The notes under the pieces: model-generated
Seen by the model: only the letters and a program-made list of their open reading frames with translations
The model's database searches: none
What the model was told of the DNA's origin: nothing
Part shown: positions 1-9,634 of the stretch, in pieces
Layout: each line of letters begins with the position of its first letter
Numbering within the stretch: position 1 is the stretch's first letter
Made by a program: the position numbers and the translations under genes
NCBI RefSeq assembly: GCF_022009635.1
Contig: NZ_CP091716.1
Location: forward strand, 4,857,501 to 4,921,500
From: Variovorax paradoxus
Lineage (GTDB): Bacteria > Pseudomonadota > Gammaproteobacteria > Burkholderiales > Burkholderiaceae_C
Direction of reading: 5' to 3'
Length of the DNA stretch: 64,000 nucleotides

Positions 1-1045
1 TGATTTCTTCGAGCGTGGCCGGGTTCCAGCGCGGATTGCGGTCCTTGTCGACCAGCACGGCACGGATGCCCTCCGCAAAATCCTTGTTCGCGCAAAAGCC
101 CAGCGACGCCCAATACTCGAGCCGGAACACCTCGGCCAGCGACATGCGGTGTACGCGCTGCCACAGCTCGAAGCTCAGGGCCGCCGAGCTGGGCGCGCCC
201 TTGGTGAAAGTCTTGGCGGCAGTCTGCAGCCAGGCATCGTCGCTCTGCAGTTCGCGCAGGCGCTTCGCAATGTCGAGCAAGTCTTCACCTGCCATCAGCG
301 CGTTGATGGTGTCGTAGTGCTCACGCACCTTCGATGCGGGCATTTCCGCGCCCTCGCCCGCCTTGGCAAGAATGCGCGACAGCGTCGCGCGGTCGGCCTT
401 GCCCTCGCCAGCCCACTGGGTCGAAGCGATTGCCTCGATCACATCGCCCTTGCGTTCCTGCGGCACCAGCACGTCGGCCAGTCCGCAGAAGATGGTGTCG
501 GCAGCGTTGATGTTCGCGGCGGTGAGCGCCAGGAACAACCCCGTGCGGCCCGGCGTGCGGCGCAGGAACCAGCTGCCGCCCACGTCGGGGTAGAGGCCGA
601 TGTTGATCTCTGGCATGGCAATGCGGCTTTGCAGCGTCATCACCCGGTGCGACGCGCCCGCCAGCAGGCCGACGCCACCGCCCATCACGATGCCGTGGCC
701 CCAGCACAGGAAGGGCTTGGGGAAGGTGTGGATCAGGTAGTCGAGCTCGTACTCCTCGCGGAAGAAGTCCTCGGCGTAGGTGTTGCGCGCGGGGCCGCAG
801 TCCAGCAGCGTCTGATAGAGCTGGCGCAGATCGCCGCCGGCGCAGAAGGCCTTTTCGCCCGCCGCCTGCAGCAGCACGCCGACGACTCCGGCGTCCTGTG
901 CCCATTCGCGCAGCTTGGGCGTCAGCAGGCGCACCATGTCCACGGACAGCGCATTGAGCGACGCCGGCGCATTGAGCGTGGCCACGGCAAAGCGCTGGCC
1001 GCCGGCGGTCTTGATTTCGTCGAAGAGAACTACGTTGTCGGTCAT
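1..1045 (-). CDS. 3-hydroxyisobutyryl-CoA hydrolase (enoyl-CoA hydratase family), partial
   Basis: This is the fourth gene of a valine degradation operon; it hydrolyses 3-hydroxyisobutyryl-CoA to free 3-hydroxyisobutyrate and CoA in the cytoplasm. It starts at the ATG at 1045, 29 bases after the acyl-CoA dehydrogenase stop, and is still open at the left window edge, so the C-terminus (after about 348 residues) is missing. A crotonase fold is visible: an oxyanion-hole segment FCAGGDLRQLY, then GGGVGLLAG near residue 121 and PEINIGLYPDVGG near residue 145, the latter carrying the Glu typical of the hydrolase branch. The long C-terminal part, including LGFCANKDFAEGIRAVLVDK, separates it from plain enoyl-CoA hydratases (about 260 residues). 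An enoyl-CoA hydratase label is the main alternative, but size and neighbours favour the hydrolase. Confidence 0.88.
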   Translation of the reverse strand, partial: MTDNVVLFDEIKTAGGQRFAVATLNAPASLNALSVDMVRLLTPKLREWAQDAGVVGVLLQAAGEKAFCAGGDLRQLYQTLLDCGPARNTYAEDFFREEYELDYLIHTFPKPFLCWGHGIVMGGGVGLLAGASHRVMTLQSRIAMPEINIGLYPDVGGSWFLRRTPGRTGLFLALTAANINAADTIFCGLADVLVPQERKGDVIEAIASTQWAGEGKADRATLSRILAKAGEGAEMPASKVREHYDTINALMAGEDLLDIAKRLRELQSDDAWLQTAAKTFTKGAPSSAALSFELWQRVHRMSLAEVFRLEYWASLGFCANKDFAEGIRAVLVDKDRNPRWNPATLEEI

Positions 1046-1074
1046 TGTTTTTTCAGGTCCTGGATGTTGCGCGC

Positions 1075-2229
1075 TCAGCGGATATCGCTGTCGCCCTCCA
1101 GCAATTTTCGCGCAACGATCACGCGCATGATCTCGTTCGTGCCTTCGAGGATCTGGTGCACTCGCGCGTCGCGCACCAGGCGCTCCAGCGGGAATTCGCT
1201 CAAATAGCCGTAGCCGCCGTGCAGTTGCAGCGCGTCGTTGCAGACGTTGAATCCCGCATCGGTCGCGAAGCGCTTTGCCATCGCGCAATAGGTGCTCGCG
1301 TCGGCATGCCCCGCGTCGAGCTTCGATGCCGCCAGCCGCACCATCTGCCGCGCGGCGACCAGTTCCGTCGCCATGTCGGCCAGCTTGAACTGGAGTGCCT
1401 GGAAGCTCGCGAGCGGCTTGCCGAACTGCTGGCGCTCGTGCAGATAGCGCCGCGCCGCGTCGAGCGCGCCCTGCGCCGCGCCCACCGAGCAGGTCGCGAT
1501 GTTGATGCGCCCGCCGTCCAGCCCCTTCATGGCAATGCGAAAGCCCTCGCCCTCCTTGCCCAGCAGGTTCTGCGCCGGAATGCGCACGTTGTCGAAGTTG
1601 ATGGTGCGCGTGGGCTGGCTGTTCCAGCCCATCTTGTGCTCCTTCTTGCCGTAGCTGATGCCCGGCGCGTCGGCCGGCACCGCAAAGGCAGAGATGCCGC
1701 TCGCGCCTGCGCCGCCCGTGCGGGCCATCAGCACCAGCACGTCGGTCGAGCCGGCGCCCGAAATGAAAGCCTTGCCGCCGTTGATGACATATTCGGCGCC
1801 CTGCAACTCCGCGCGCGTCTTCAGCGAGCCGGCGTCCGAGCCGGCGCCCGGTTCGGTGAGGCAATACGACGCGAGCTTGCGCCCGCTCGTCAGCTCTTCG
1901 CCCCATTGCTGCGCCACCGCGTCGGTCGCCCAGGTGCCGAGCATCCACGTCGCCATGTTGTGGATCGTGATGAAGGCCGTGGTCGACGGATCGACCGCGG
2001 CCATCTCCTCAAACACCAGCGCGGAATCGAGCCGCGGCAGGCCCAGGCCGCCGATGCGCTCGGGTGCATACAGGCCGCAGAAGCCCAGCTCGCCAGCCTT
2101 GGCAATGGCCTCTTTCGGGAAGAAGGCTTCCGCGTCCCACTGCGCCGCATGCGGCGCGAACTCGGCCTGCGCAAAGTCGCGCGCGGTCTGCGCAAAGGCG
2201 TTCTGTTCTTCAGACAGTTCGAAGTTCAT
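1075..2229 (-). CDS. acyl-CoA dehydrogenase, probably isobutyryl-CoA dehydrogenase
   Basis: This FAD enzyme of 384 residues probably oxidises isobutyryl-CoA to methacrylyl-CoA in valine breakdown and passes electrons to ETF. The start chosen is ATG 2229 ([14 protein letters not shown]), which overlaps the stop of the upstream LprI-like gene as ATGA; the frame stays open further upstream, but that part is shadow of the LprI-like gene. Visible are the N-terminal helical domain, the middle beta domain (CLTEPGAGSDAGSLKT near residue 130) and the C-terminal domain with QLHGGYGYL and ILEGTNEIMRV, whose Glu near residue 363 is the usual catalytic base position. Substrate is inferred from the neighbours mmsA and the hydrolase; a general branched-chain acyl-CoA dehydrogenase is possible. 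Its electrons would leave through the ETF-ubiquinone oxidoreductase at 53584. Confidence 0.9.
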   Translation of the reverse strand: MNFELSEEQNAFAQTARDFAQAEFAPHAAQWDAEAFFPKEAIAKAGELGFCGLYAPERIGGLGLPRLDSALVFEEMAAVDPSTTAFITIHNMATWMLGTWATDAVAQQWGEELTSGRKLASYCLTEPGAGSDAGSLKTRAELQGAEYVINGGKAFISGAGSTDVLVLMARTGGAGASGISAFAVPADAPGISYGKKEHKMGWNSQPTRTINFDNVRIPAQNLLGKEGEGFRIAMKGLDGGRINIATCSVGAAQGALDAARRYLHERQQFGKPLASFQALQFKLADMATELVAARQMVRLAASKLDAGHADASTYCAMAKRFATDAGFNVCNDALQLHGGYGYLSEFPLERLVRDARVHQILEGTNEIMRVIVARKLLEGDSDIR

Positions 2230-2620
2230 TGTTCGCGCCCCTTCCAGCGGTCCAGTTCGGCGGTCCGTTTTCGGGTCGATTTCTCCAGGCATGAGTTGAA
2301 CACCAGCGGCCAGATTGAACCGCCTTCGTTCGCCCTCGAAGCACGCTTGCAACCGGGGTCGCGCCCCTTGAGCCACACCCGCTGCTCGTTGCGCAGCGCG
2401 ACGCGCATCTGGGGCGAAAGCGTCTTCATCACCTCGCCATACCGGATGTTGAGCGCGGCATCGGCCGCGCGAAAGTCGCGCACCGCGCAGTCGTTCATCT
2501 GCTGCTGGTTTCCGTTGGGATTGCAGTCGAGCGGCTCGTCATAGCCGGCCGCTTGAGCCGCACCGGCAATCAACGCAACCGCCGCCACCGCGCCCCAGGC
2601 CGCGACACGAAGCCCGTGCC

Positions 2621-2624
<4 letters not shown>
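2226..2624 (-). CDS. LprI-like (PF07007-type) small periplasmic protein
   Basis: Protein of 132 residues with a clear signal peptide ([20 protein letters not shown], cleavage after AGAAQA) and a mature part beginning near [15 protein letters not shown]. The spaced cysteines and the Leu/Arg-rich helix [13 protein letters not shown] resemble the LprI / lysozyme-inhibitor-like domain found in many short exported proteins. The function is unknown here. It is embedded in a catabolic operon: its ATG overlaps the mmsA stop as ATGA, and its own TGA overlaps the acyl-CoA dehydrogenase ATG, so it must be co-translated with cytoplasmic valine enzymes. No catalytic role in the pathway is evident. Confidence 0.8.
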
Positions 2625-4144
<1,520 letters not shown>

Positions 4145-4204
4145 GGGGGTTTTGTCTCCTGTGATCCTGTGAATTCGGTGCCGGCCCGGCCGGTGCAGAG
4201 CGAC

Positions 4205-4233
4205 ATCCTAGCTTTGCAGATTTGCCATGACAA
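4205..4233 (-). promoter_or_regulatory. sigma-70 promoter for the mmsA operon
   Basis: Reading the minus strand, TTGTCA (4228-4233) and TAGGAT (4205-4210) are separated by 17 bases, upstream of the mmsA ATG at 4144. This places the transcript start near 4198 and gives a leader of about 54 bases. Repeat A (4212-4225) lies inside the spacer, so a protein bound there would block polymerase. Assigned by eye from consensus match. Confidence 0.55.
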
Positions 4234-4268
4234 TAGACAAATATGCGCCACGGCTTTGCAAATTTGCA
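4212..4268. promoter_or_regulatory. two TTTGCA-A/G-ATTTGC repeats, candidate LysR operator
   Basis: CTTTGCAGATTTGC at 4212-4225 and CTTTGCAAATTTGC at 4254-4267 differ at one base and are 42 bases apart, four helical turns, so they face the same side of the DNA. The second contains the perfect palindrome GCAAATTTGC (4258-4267). They lie between the divergent mmsA and LysR starts. This matches the usual layout of a LysR-type regulator that controls the divergent operon and its own gene; binding itself is inferred. Confidence 0.6.
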
Positions 4269-4296
4269 GAGCCGCAACCGGAGGGCAGGCAAGCAC

Positions 4297-5208
4297 ATGG
4301 ACTGGGACAACCTTCGCTATTTCCTGGAGCTCGCGCGCTCGGGCACGCTCATGAGCGCAGCGCGCCGGCTCGAGGTCGACCACACCACCGTGGCGCGCCG
4401 CATCCAGGCGCTCGAAAAGGAAGTCGGCGCCCCGCTTTTCTCGCGTGAGGCAGGCGGCCACCGGCTCACCGAGGCGGGCCGGCGGCTGCAGCCGCAGGTC
4501 GAGGCGATGGAGAGCGCCTTCCAGGCGGTGGAAAGCACCGCGCCGGCCTCGCAGGAAGGCCTGTCGGGGCTGGTGCGCATCGGCGCGACCGAGGGCTTCG
4601 GCACCGTGGTGCTGGCGCCGCGGCTCGCGCTGTTCGCGGTGCAGCACCCGCGCCTGACCATCGACCTGCTGGCCATGCCGCGGCTGGTGCACCTGTCGCG
4701 GCGCGAGGCCGACATCGTCATCTCGCTCGAACGGCCCGCGCGCGGCCCGGTGGTCGTCACCAAGCTCACCGACTACACGCTGCGGCTCTACGCATCGAAG
4801 CAATATCTCTCGGCGCACAAGCCGATCAAGACGCGCGAAGACCTGCGCGGCCACACCTTCATCAGCTACGTGGACGACCTGCTGTTCAGCAAGGAGTTGC
4901 AATACCTCGACGAACTCCACCGCCCCGACAGCTTCGCACTGCGCAGCACCAGTGTGCTCGCGCAGCACAGCGCGGTGGCGGCCAGCGCGGGCATCGCGGT
5001 GCTGCCCGCCTTCATCGCCGAGAAAGACAGCGCGCTGCAACCCGTACTGCCCGGGCAGGCGAACTTCACGCGGACCTTCTGGATGTCGATGCCGGCGGAG
5101 ACCAAGCACCTGGTGCGGATGCAGGCGACTTGGGAATTCCTGTGGCAGACCGCCGAGGCGCACCGCGACCAACTGCTTCTCGACAGCCCGGCCGCCTCGG
5201 TGGGCTGA
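4297..5208 (+). CDS. LysR-type transcriptional regulator of the mmsA operon
   Basis: 303-residue regulator with an N-terminal winged HTH (residues 1-60: MDWDNLRYFLELARSG through TVARRIQALEKEVG, then PLFSREAGGHRLTEAGRRL) and a C-terminal substrate-binding-like effector domain (about 90-295). The start ATG 4297 has GGAGGGC upstream; an upstream in-frame ATG at 4243 lies within the promoter region and has no good ribosome site. The gene is divergent from mmsA, so it is inferred to control valine catabolism, perhaps in response to a pathway intermediate. The HTH has the form common in the subgroup with DHTTVARRI. Confidence 0.9.
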   Translation: MDWDNLRYFLELARSGTLMSAARRLEVDHTTVARRIQALEKEVGAPLFSREAGGHRLTEAGRRLQPQVEAMESAFQAVESTAPASQEGLSGLVRIGATEGFGTVVLAPRLALFAVQHPRLTIDLLAMPRLVHLSRREADIVISLERPARGPVVVTKLTDYTLRLYASKQYLSAHKPIKTREDLRGHTFISYVDDLLFSKELQYLDELHRPDSFALRSTSVLAQHSAVAASAGIAVLPAFIAEKDSALQPVLPGQANFTRTFWMSMPAETKHLVRMQATWEFLWQTAEAHRDQLLLDSPAASVG

Positions 5209-5263
5209 CGACAGGTTTCGTGCCATGCTGGCGCTCCCCGCCACGAGCAACGAGGAGACCGGA

Positions 5264-6433
5264 ATGCCACGCCATCGCCCCGCCCGCCTGACCCACATCG
5301 CCGGCATCGGCGTGGACCGCATGGGCGCCATCGCCGACGACGCCGACGGGCCGCCGTTCCTGCGCCTGGAGAACCTGGACGTCGACATCCCGCCCGACCC
5401 CGAGGCCGTCGCGCGCACCGTGCGCGCGGCTTCCGAGGATGCGGACAACAGCTACCTGCCTTTCGTCGGCCAGTCGCGGTTGCGCGACGTGGCGGCGCGG
5501 CATGTGTCGGCGCTGTCGGGCGTGGCGTACAGCGGCGCGCGCAACTGCGTGATCTCGGCCGGCGGGCTCTCCGGCATCCTGAATGCGCTGCTGGCCACCG
5601 TCGAGGTCGGCGACGAGGTGCTGGTGACCGACCCGACGTACGCCGGGCTGCTCAACCGCATCCGCCTCGCCGGCGGCACACCGAAGTACGTGCCCTTCCG
5701 CTTCACCCCCGGTGGCGAATGGAAGCTGGACCGCGACGCCCTTAAGGCCGCCGTTGGCCCGCGCGTACGAGCGATGCTGCTGATGTCGCCCTCGATGCCC
5801 ACCGGTGGCTACTTCGACGAGGAAGACTGGCGCGCAATCGCCGCCCTGTGCGTGCGGCACGACCTGACGCTGATCCTCGACACGGCCATGGAACGGCTGC
5901 TCTACGACGGCCGCAAGGTGATCCACCCCGCCGGCCTGCCGGGCATGGCCGAGCGCACCATCACCGTCGGTTCGTCGGCCAAGGAACTGCGCATGATCGG
6001 CTGGCGCGTGGGCTGGACCGTCGCGCCCGAGAGCTACATGCCCGACCTCGTGGCCGTGTCGCTCGCGAACGTGGTGGTGCCGGTGGGCATCGCACAGGAT
6101 GCGGTGGCGACGGCGCTGGAGCAATCGCCACGCACGCTCGCGCCCTATGTGAGCGAACTGGAGCGCCGGCGCGACACGGTGCTCGACGAGTTGAAGGGCC
6201 TGCCGGTCGGCGTTCCGGCCGGCGGCTGGTCGCTGCTGCTGCGCACCAGCGACTTCGGCATCGACGGGCAAACGCTGTCCGAGCGGCTGTTGAAGTCGCG
6301 CGTCTGCGCCACGGCGATGCAGGGCTGGGGCGAGACGCATGGCGCGCAGTACCTGCGCTTCGTCTTCTCCAACGAACCCGTGGAGCGACTGCGTGGACTG
6401 GGCGACAAGGTCCGCGCCGCGCTGGGCGCCTGA
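5264..6433 (+). CDS. PLP-dependent class I/II aminotransferase
   Basis: Fold-type I aminotransferase, 389 residues. Recognised from ISAGGLSGILNALLATVEVGDEVLVTDP, a glycine turn and large-domain strand, SPSMPTGGYFDEEDW (the substrate-carboxylate loop), LDTAMERL (cofactor ring Asp region) and SSAKELRMIGWRVGW, in which Lys near residue 240 should bind PLP. The start ATG 5264 is preceded by GAGGAG; an in-frame ATG at 5225 lacks one. The amino donor and acceptor cannot be told from sequence; aspartate, aromatic or branched-chain substrates are all possible. It sits just downstream of the valine regulator but with 55 bases between, and its stop is 4 bases from the convergent DUF4241 gene. Confidence 0.88.
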   Translation: MPRHRPARLTHIAGIGVDRMGAIADDADGPPFLRLENLDVDIPPDPEAVARTVRAASEDADNSYLPFVGQSRLRDVAARHVSALSGVAYSGARNCVISAGGLSGILNALLATVEVGDEVLVTDPTYAGLLNRIRLAGGTPKYVPFRFTPGGEWKLDRDALKAAVGPRVRAMLLMSPSMPTGGYFDEEDWRAIAALCVRHDLTLILDTAMERLLYDGRKVIHPAGLPGMAERTITVGSSAKELRMIGWRVGWTVAPESYMPDLVAVSLANVVVPVGIAQDAVATALEQSPRTLAPYVSELERRRDTVLDELKGLPVGVPAGGWSLLLRTSDFGIDGQTLSERLLKSRVCATAMQGWGETHGAQYLRFVFSNEPVERLRGLGDKVRAALGA

Positions 6434-6437
6434 CGGC

Positions 6438-7514
6438 TCAGGAGAACAGGCGCTTCCAGAGGCTCTTGCCCGCAGCCGGTTCGGCGGCAGTTGCGGCGGC
6501 GGCTTCGGAGTTTTCGAGCAGTTCCATCAGCCCCGGCACGCGCGGTTTCTTGAGCCGGCGCGCGTAGACAAGGTAGCTTTCTTCCTCGTCCCCGGTATAG
6601 AACAGCGGCGGCATCGGCAGCGATGGCATCGAGCCCAGCAGCACGCGCAACGCTTCGAGCTGGTTCGTGCGGATGGTGCTGGTGATGGCGGTTTCGCCCA
6701 GCGACGGAATGATCTCGTTGGCGCCTGCGAGCCCTTCGTCGAGCAACGACCGGACGAGAGACGAGTCGCCTGCCACGGCCGCCGCGCCCAGCGCGTCGAG
6801 GGCCGCCAGCTTCTCCGGCGACAGGCTGGCCTTGTAGGCATCGCCGCGCTTGTCGTTCTCGTCGCGCGCATCGCCGCCGGTCATCGTCATGAAGTCGGTC
6901 ACCAACGCCACGGGCTCGCCGGCCGCATCGAGCGCCCAGAAACTCGGGTAGCTGCCGTCGCCCCAGCCCGAGCTGAAGATCAGGATGTTGTTCGCAGTGC
7001 CGGCCCCCTGCGGGTAATGGTCGGCGATGTCGGCCGAGCCCAGTTCCTCCGCGAGCACGTCGTCGTAGTAGTTGAAATGGGCAGACTTTTCGGATTCGCG
7101 CGCCTCGCGCTCGGCCATGGCCTTTGCGGCATCGGCATCCATGAAGCAGCCCACGCCGGCATCGACGGGGTAGCCGAAAAACTCGTCGTCTCCGAGCCCC
7201 TCCAGCGATTGCCCTTCGAGAAGCGCCGGTTCCCAACGCAGATCGGACACCCGGTGCCCAGCGCGTTCGCTCAGCCAGAGCACCGCCAGCGCATGGCGGC
7301 CCTTGTCGTGCAGCACCTCGACGGGGAACGCGCCACGCCGGTTCACGCCGCGCACGAACGCTTCGCGCTCGGGCTGCACCAGGGGGTCACACGCCACGAT
7401 CCGGCCGCTCGTGATGTTCAGCAAGCCGCAGGGCTGACGATGCAGATGACGCGCGCCGAGTGCGTCATCGTCGAGGAAAACGGATTGAAGGTTGTCGATA
7501 TCGAGATAGGCCAT
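6438..7514 (-). CDS. DUF4241 protein with ankyrin-like C-terminus
   Basis: 358 residues, start ATG 7514 (MAYLDIDNLQSVF); upstream frame is shadow of the neighbour. Residues about 60-230 match the DUF4241 pattern by eye: GYPVDAGVGCFMDADAAKAM, then the segment with FSSGWGDGSYPSFWALD and PVALVTDFMTM. Residues about 265-330 look like two ankyrin-type repeats (AAAVAGDSSLVRSLLDEG; GETAITSTIRTNQLEALRVL). There is no signal peptide and the C-terminal tail is basic (KSLWKRLFS). DUF4241 proteins are of unknown function and often occur near contact-dependent toxins; no toxin gene is seen here. It is convergent with the aminotransferase. Confidence 0.75.
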   Translation of the reverse strand: MAYLDIDNLQSVFLDDDALGARHLHRQPCGLLNITSGRIVACDPLVQPEREAFVRGVNRRGAFPVEVLHDKGRHALAVLWLSERAGHRVSDLRWEPALLEGQSLEGLGDDEFFGYPVDAGVGCFMDADAAKAMAEREARESEKSAHFNYYDDVLAEELGSADIADHYPQGAGTANNILIFSSGWGDGSYPSFWALDAAGEPVALVTDFMTMTGGDARDENDKRGDAYKASLSPEKLAALDALGAAAVAGDSSLVRSLLDEGLAGANEIIPSLGETAITSTIRTNQLEALRVLLGSMPSLPMPPLFYTGDEEESYLVYARRLKKPRVPGLMELLENSEAAAATAAEPAAGKSLWKRLFS

Positions 7515-7530
7515 GCACCCAGTTTCGCAC

Positions 7531-8922
7531 TCATTCCATGACAGCCGGCCAGAGCGCCACATGGCTGCCCGGTGGCATCGAGGGACGCGGCCACGCGGCG
7601 GGCGTTCGCTGAAGCATCGCGCTATGGCGCAACGCCGCCAGTTCGCCGAAGCCCGAGGCGGTGGTCTCGATGTAGGGCGCAAGGCTGGGCTTGGCGATGG
7701 AAAGCCCTCCTGGCACACGCCCCAGGCCGCGCAGCCAATGCCCCGTCTGCGCCAGCGACACCCGCACATGCCAGCTGCCGCCTTCGCGCTGCTGCCGCCA
7801 CAGCGCCGCGGCGGCGCCGAAAGCGATCAGGTAACCGGTCGCCTCGTCGAGGATCTGCATGGGCAGCGGCTTCGGCTTGCCGTCCCCGGCGGCCTCGCCT
7901 TCGGCGTGGTTGAACCCCATCGCGGTCTGCACCAGCGAATCGAAACCCCGCCGGCTCGCCCATGGCCCCTGCGTGCCGTAAGCGCTCAGCGACACGCACA
8001 CGATGCCCGGTCGCTGCTCTGCCAACGCCGCCGGTCCGAAGCCCAGGGACTCGATCCCGCCCGGCCGATAGCCCTGAACGAATACATGCGCATCGGCAAC
8101 CAGCCGTTGAAGCGCCGCCCGGCCTTCTTCGGTCCGCAGGTCGGCATGCGCCGACAGCTTGCCGCGGCTGGTATCGGCGATCGCGGCGATGTTCGGCAAC
8201 TGCGGTGAATTCACGAGCATCACGTCGGCGCCGTAGGCCGCGAGCGCGCGTCCGCCCACCGGACCGGCCAGCACGCGCGTCAGGTCGAGCACGCGCAGGC
8301 CAGACAGCGGCCGCTGGTCTTCGCGCAGCGGCGCCAGCACGAGCGGCGGCGCGTCGCCGATGCGCTCGATGGTGAAAAGGGGCTGCGCCGCGACAGCCTG
8401 CCCTTGCGGCGTGGCGTCCCACTCGTCGAAGCGCCGCAGTGCCGTCGCGACCAGCCCTGCTGCGGCAGCCGCGTCCTCGAACTCGCGGGCGCGCCAAGTG
8501 GCCATGACGGCCTCGGCATCAGCGCGCGTGGCCGTTGCCGGATCGAGCTTCATCAGCCGCAGCGCGCCGTCGCGGTGATGCGCGAAATTCGCATGCACGC
8601 GCACCCATCCGTCGACGCAGCGATAGAGCCCCGAGAACGCATCCCATTGATCCGGTACCTGTCCGTCGAGGCTGAACCAGCCGATGCATTCCAGCGCCGC
8701 GTGCAGCATGTCGACACCGACCTGCTGCCGCCCGGTGCCGCGCAGGTGCCCCAGCTCGCAGGCGGCCAGCGCCGCCGCCGCGACGGTGCTCTGCGCCGCG
8801 GTGCCGACCGCGAAGGACGACGGCAGCACCGGATCGGCGCCGGTGAGCCGCGCAAAAGACAAGGCTTCCTCGGGCAGGCCCGCGTGCCGCCAGATGCCGG
8901 CCAGAGCTTCGCTCGCATTCAT
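7531..8922 (-). CDS. type III (CaiB/BaiF) CoA-transferase
   Basis: 463 residues, start ATG 8922 (MNASEALAGIWRHAG). The CaiB/BaiF signature begins near residue 205 (LSGLRVLDLTRVLAGPVGGR, then AYGADVMLVNSP); HVFVQGYRPGGIESLGFGP and SLSAYGTQGPWASRRGFD follow. The Asp in PMQILDEATGYLIAFG is the likely catalytic residue forming the aspartyl-CoA thioester intermediate. The N-terminal 190 residues are a degraded second copy of the same fold, as in longer family members. Substrate acid and CoA donor unknown. It lies downstream of scoAB on the same strand but after a strong terminator, so it probably has its own transcript. Confidence 0.85.
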   Translation of the reverse strand: MNASEALAGIWRHAGLPEEALSFARLTGADPVLPSSFAVGTAAQSTVAAAALAACELGHLRGTGRQQVGVDMLHAALECIGWFSLDGQVPDQWDAFSGLYRCVDGWVRVHANFAHHRDGALRLMKLDPATATRADAEAVMATWRAREFEDAAAAAGLVATALRRFDEWDATPQGQAVAAQPLFTIERIGDAPPLVLAPLREDQRPLSGLRVLDLTRVLAGPVGGRALAAYGADVMLVNSPQLPNIAAIADTSRGKLSAHADLRTEEGRAALQRLVADAHVFVQGYRPGGIESLGFGPAALAEQRPGIVCVSLSAYGTQGPWASRRGFDSLVQTAMGFNHAEGEAAGDGKPKPLPMQILDEATGYLIAFGAAAALWRQQREGGSWHVRVSLAQTGHWLRGLGRVPGGLSIAKPSLAPYIETTASGFGELAALRHSAMLQRTPAAWPRPSMPPGSHVALWPAVME

Positions 8923-8938
8923 TTCGGTTCTCCAATGC

Positions 8939-8970
8939 AAAAAGGCAGGGCCCGCTTTCGCTGCCCTGCC
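8939..8970 (-). terminator. rho-independent terminator after scoAB
   Basis: On the minus strand, the stem GGCAGGGC pairs with GCCCTGCC (8-base arms, 8963-8970 and 8944-8951) around an AGCGAAAGCGG loop that can itself pair, followed by TTTTT at 8939-8943. It lies 25 bases past the scoB stop and separates scoAB from the downstream CoA-transferase gene. Confidence 0.85.
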
Positions 8971-8994
8971 CTTGTCGTCGTTGCGCCAGTCGCC

Positions 8995-9633
8995 TTACTG
9001 GATCAGCTTGGCGCCCGTCTTGGCCTGCAGCGCGTCGAAGGTGACGCCCGGCGCCAGCTCGACGACCTTCAGGCCTTCGGGCACCACGTCCATCACGGCC
9101 AGGTCGGTGATGATGCGGTCGACCACGCCCACGCCGGTCAGCGGCAGGGTGCACTTCTCGAGGATCTTCAGGTCCTCGGTGCCGTCCTTCTTCTTGGCGA
9201 CATGTTCCATCAGCACGATCACGCGCTTCACGCCGGCCACGAGGTCCATCGCGCCGCCCATGCCCTTGACCATCTTGCCGGGGATCATCCAGTTGGCCAG
9301 ATCGCCCTTGGTGCTGACCTGCATGGCGCCCAGGATCGACAGGTTGATCTTGCCGCCGCGGATCATCGCGAAGCTGTCATGGCTGCCGAAGATGGCCGAG
9401 CCGGGCAGCGTGGTCACGGTCTGCTTGCCGGCGTTGATCAGGTCGGCGTCGACGTTCTCTTCGGTCGGGAACGGGCCGATGCCGAGCATGCCGTTCTCGC
9501 TCTGCAGCCACACTTCCTTGGTGCCGGTGTGGTTGGCCACGAGCGTAGGGATGCCGATGCCGAGGTTGACGTAGAAGCCGTCCTCGAGTTCTTGGGCGGC
9601 ACGGGCCGCCATCTGGTCTTGGGTCCAGGGCAT
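8995..9633 (-). CDS. scoB: 3-oxoacid CoA-transferase subunit B
   Basis: Beta subunit, 212 residues, of a class I CoA-transferase moving CoA from succinyl-CoA to acetoacetate or a similar 3-oxoacid. The family motif SENG is at residues 45-48 ([14 protein letters not shown]), with Glu46 the expected catalytic residue that forms the glutamyl-CoA intermediate; [14 protein letters not shown] and [20 protein letters not shown] are also typical. The ATG 9633 comes one base after the subunit A stop, so the two are translationally coupled. A 3-oxoadipate transferase (pcaJ) is a possible alternative, but no pca genes are near. Confidence 0.93.
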   Translation of the reverse strand: MPWTQDQMAARAAQELEDGFYVNLGIGIPTLVANHTGTKEVWLQSENGMLGIGPFPTEENVDADLINAGKQTVTTLPGSAIFGSHDSFAMIRGGKINLSILGAMQVSTKGDLANWMIPGKMVKGMGGAMDLVAGVKRVIVLMEHVAKKKDGTEDLKILEKCTLPLTGVGVVDRIITDLAVMDVVPEGLKVVELAPGVTFDALQAKTGAKLIQ

Positions 9634-9634
9634 C

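Noticed and set aside
2230..2376. N-terminal extension of the acyl-CoA dehydrogenase to an ATG at 2376
   Set aside because: It would overlap most of the LprI-like gene's C-terminus; [12 protein letters not shown] at 2229 is the normal family start and is coupled to the upstream stop.
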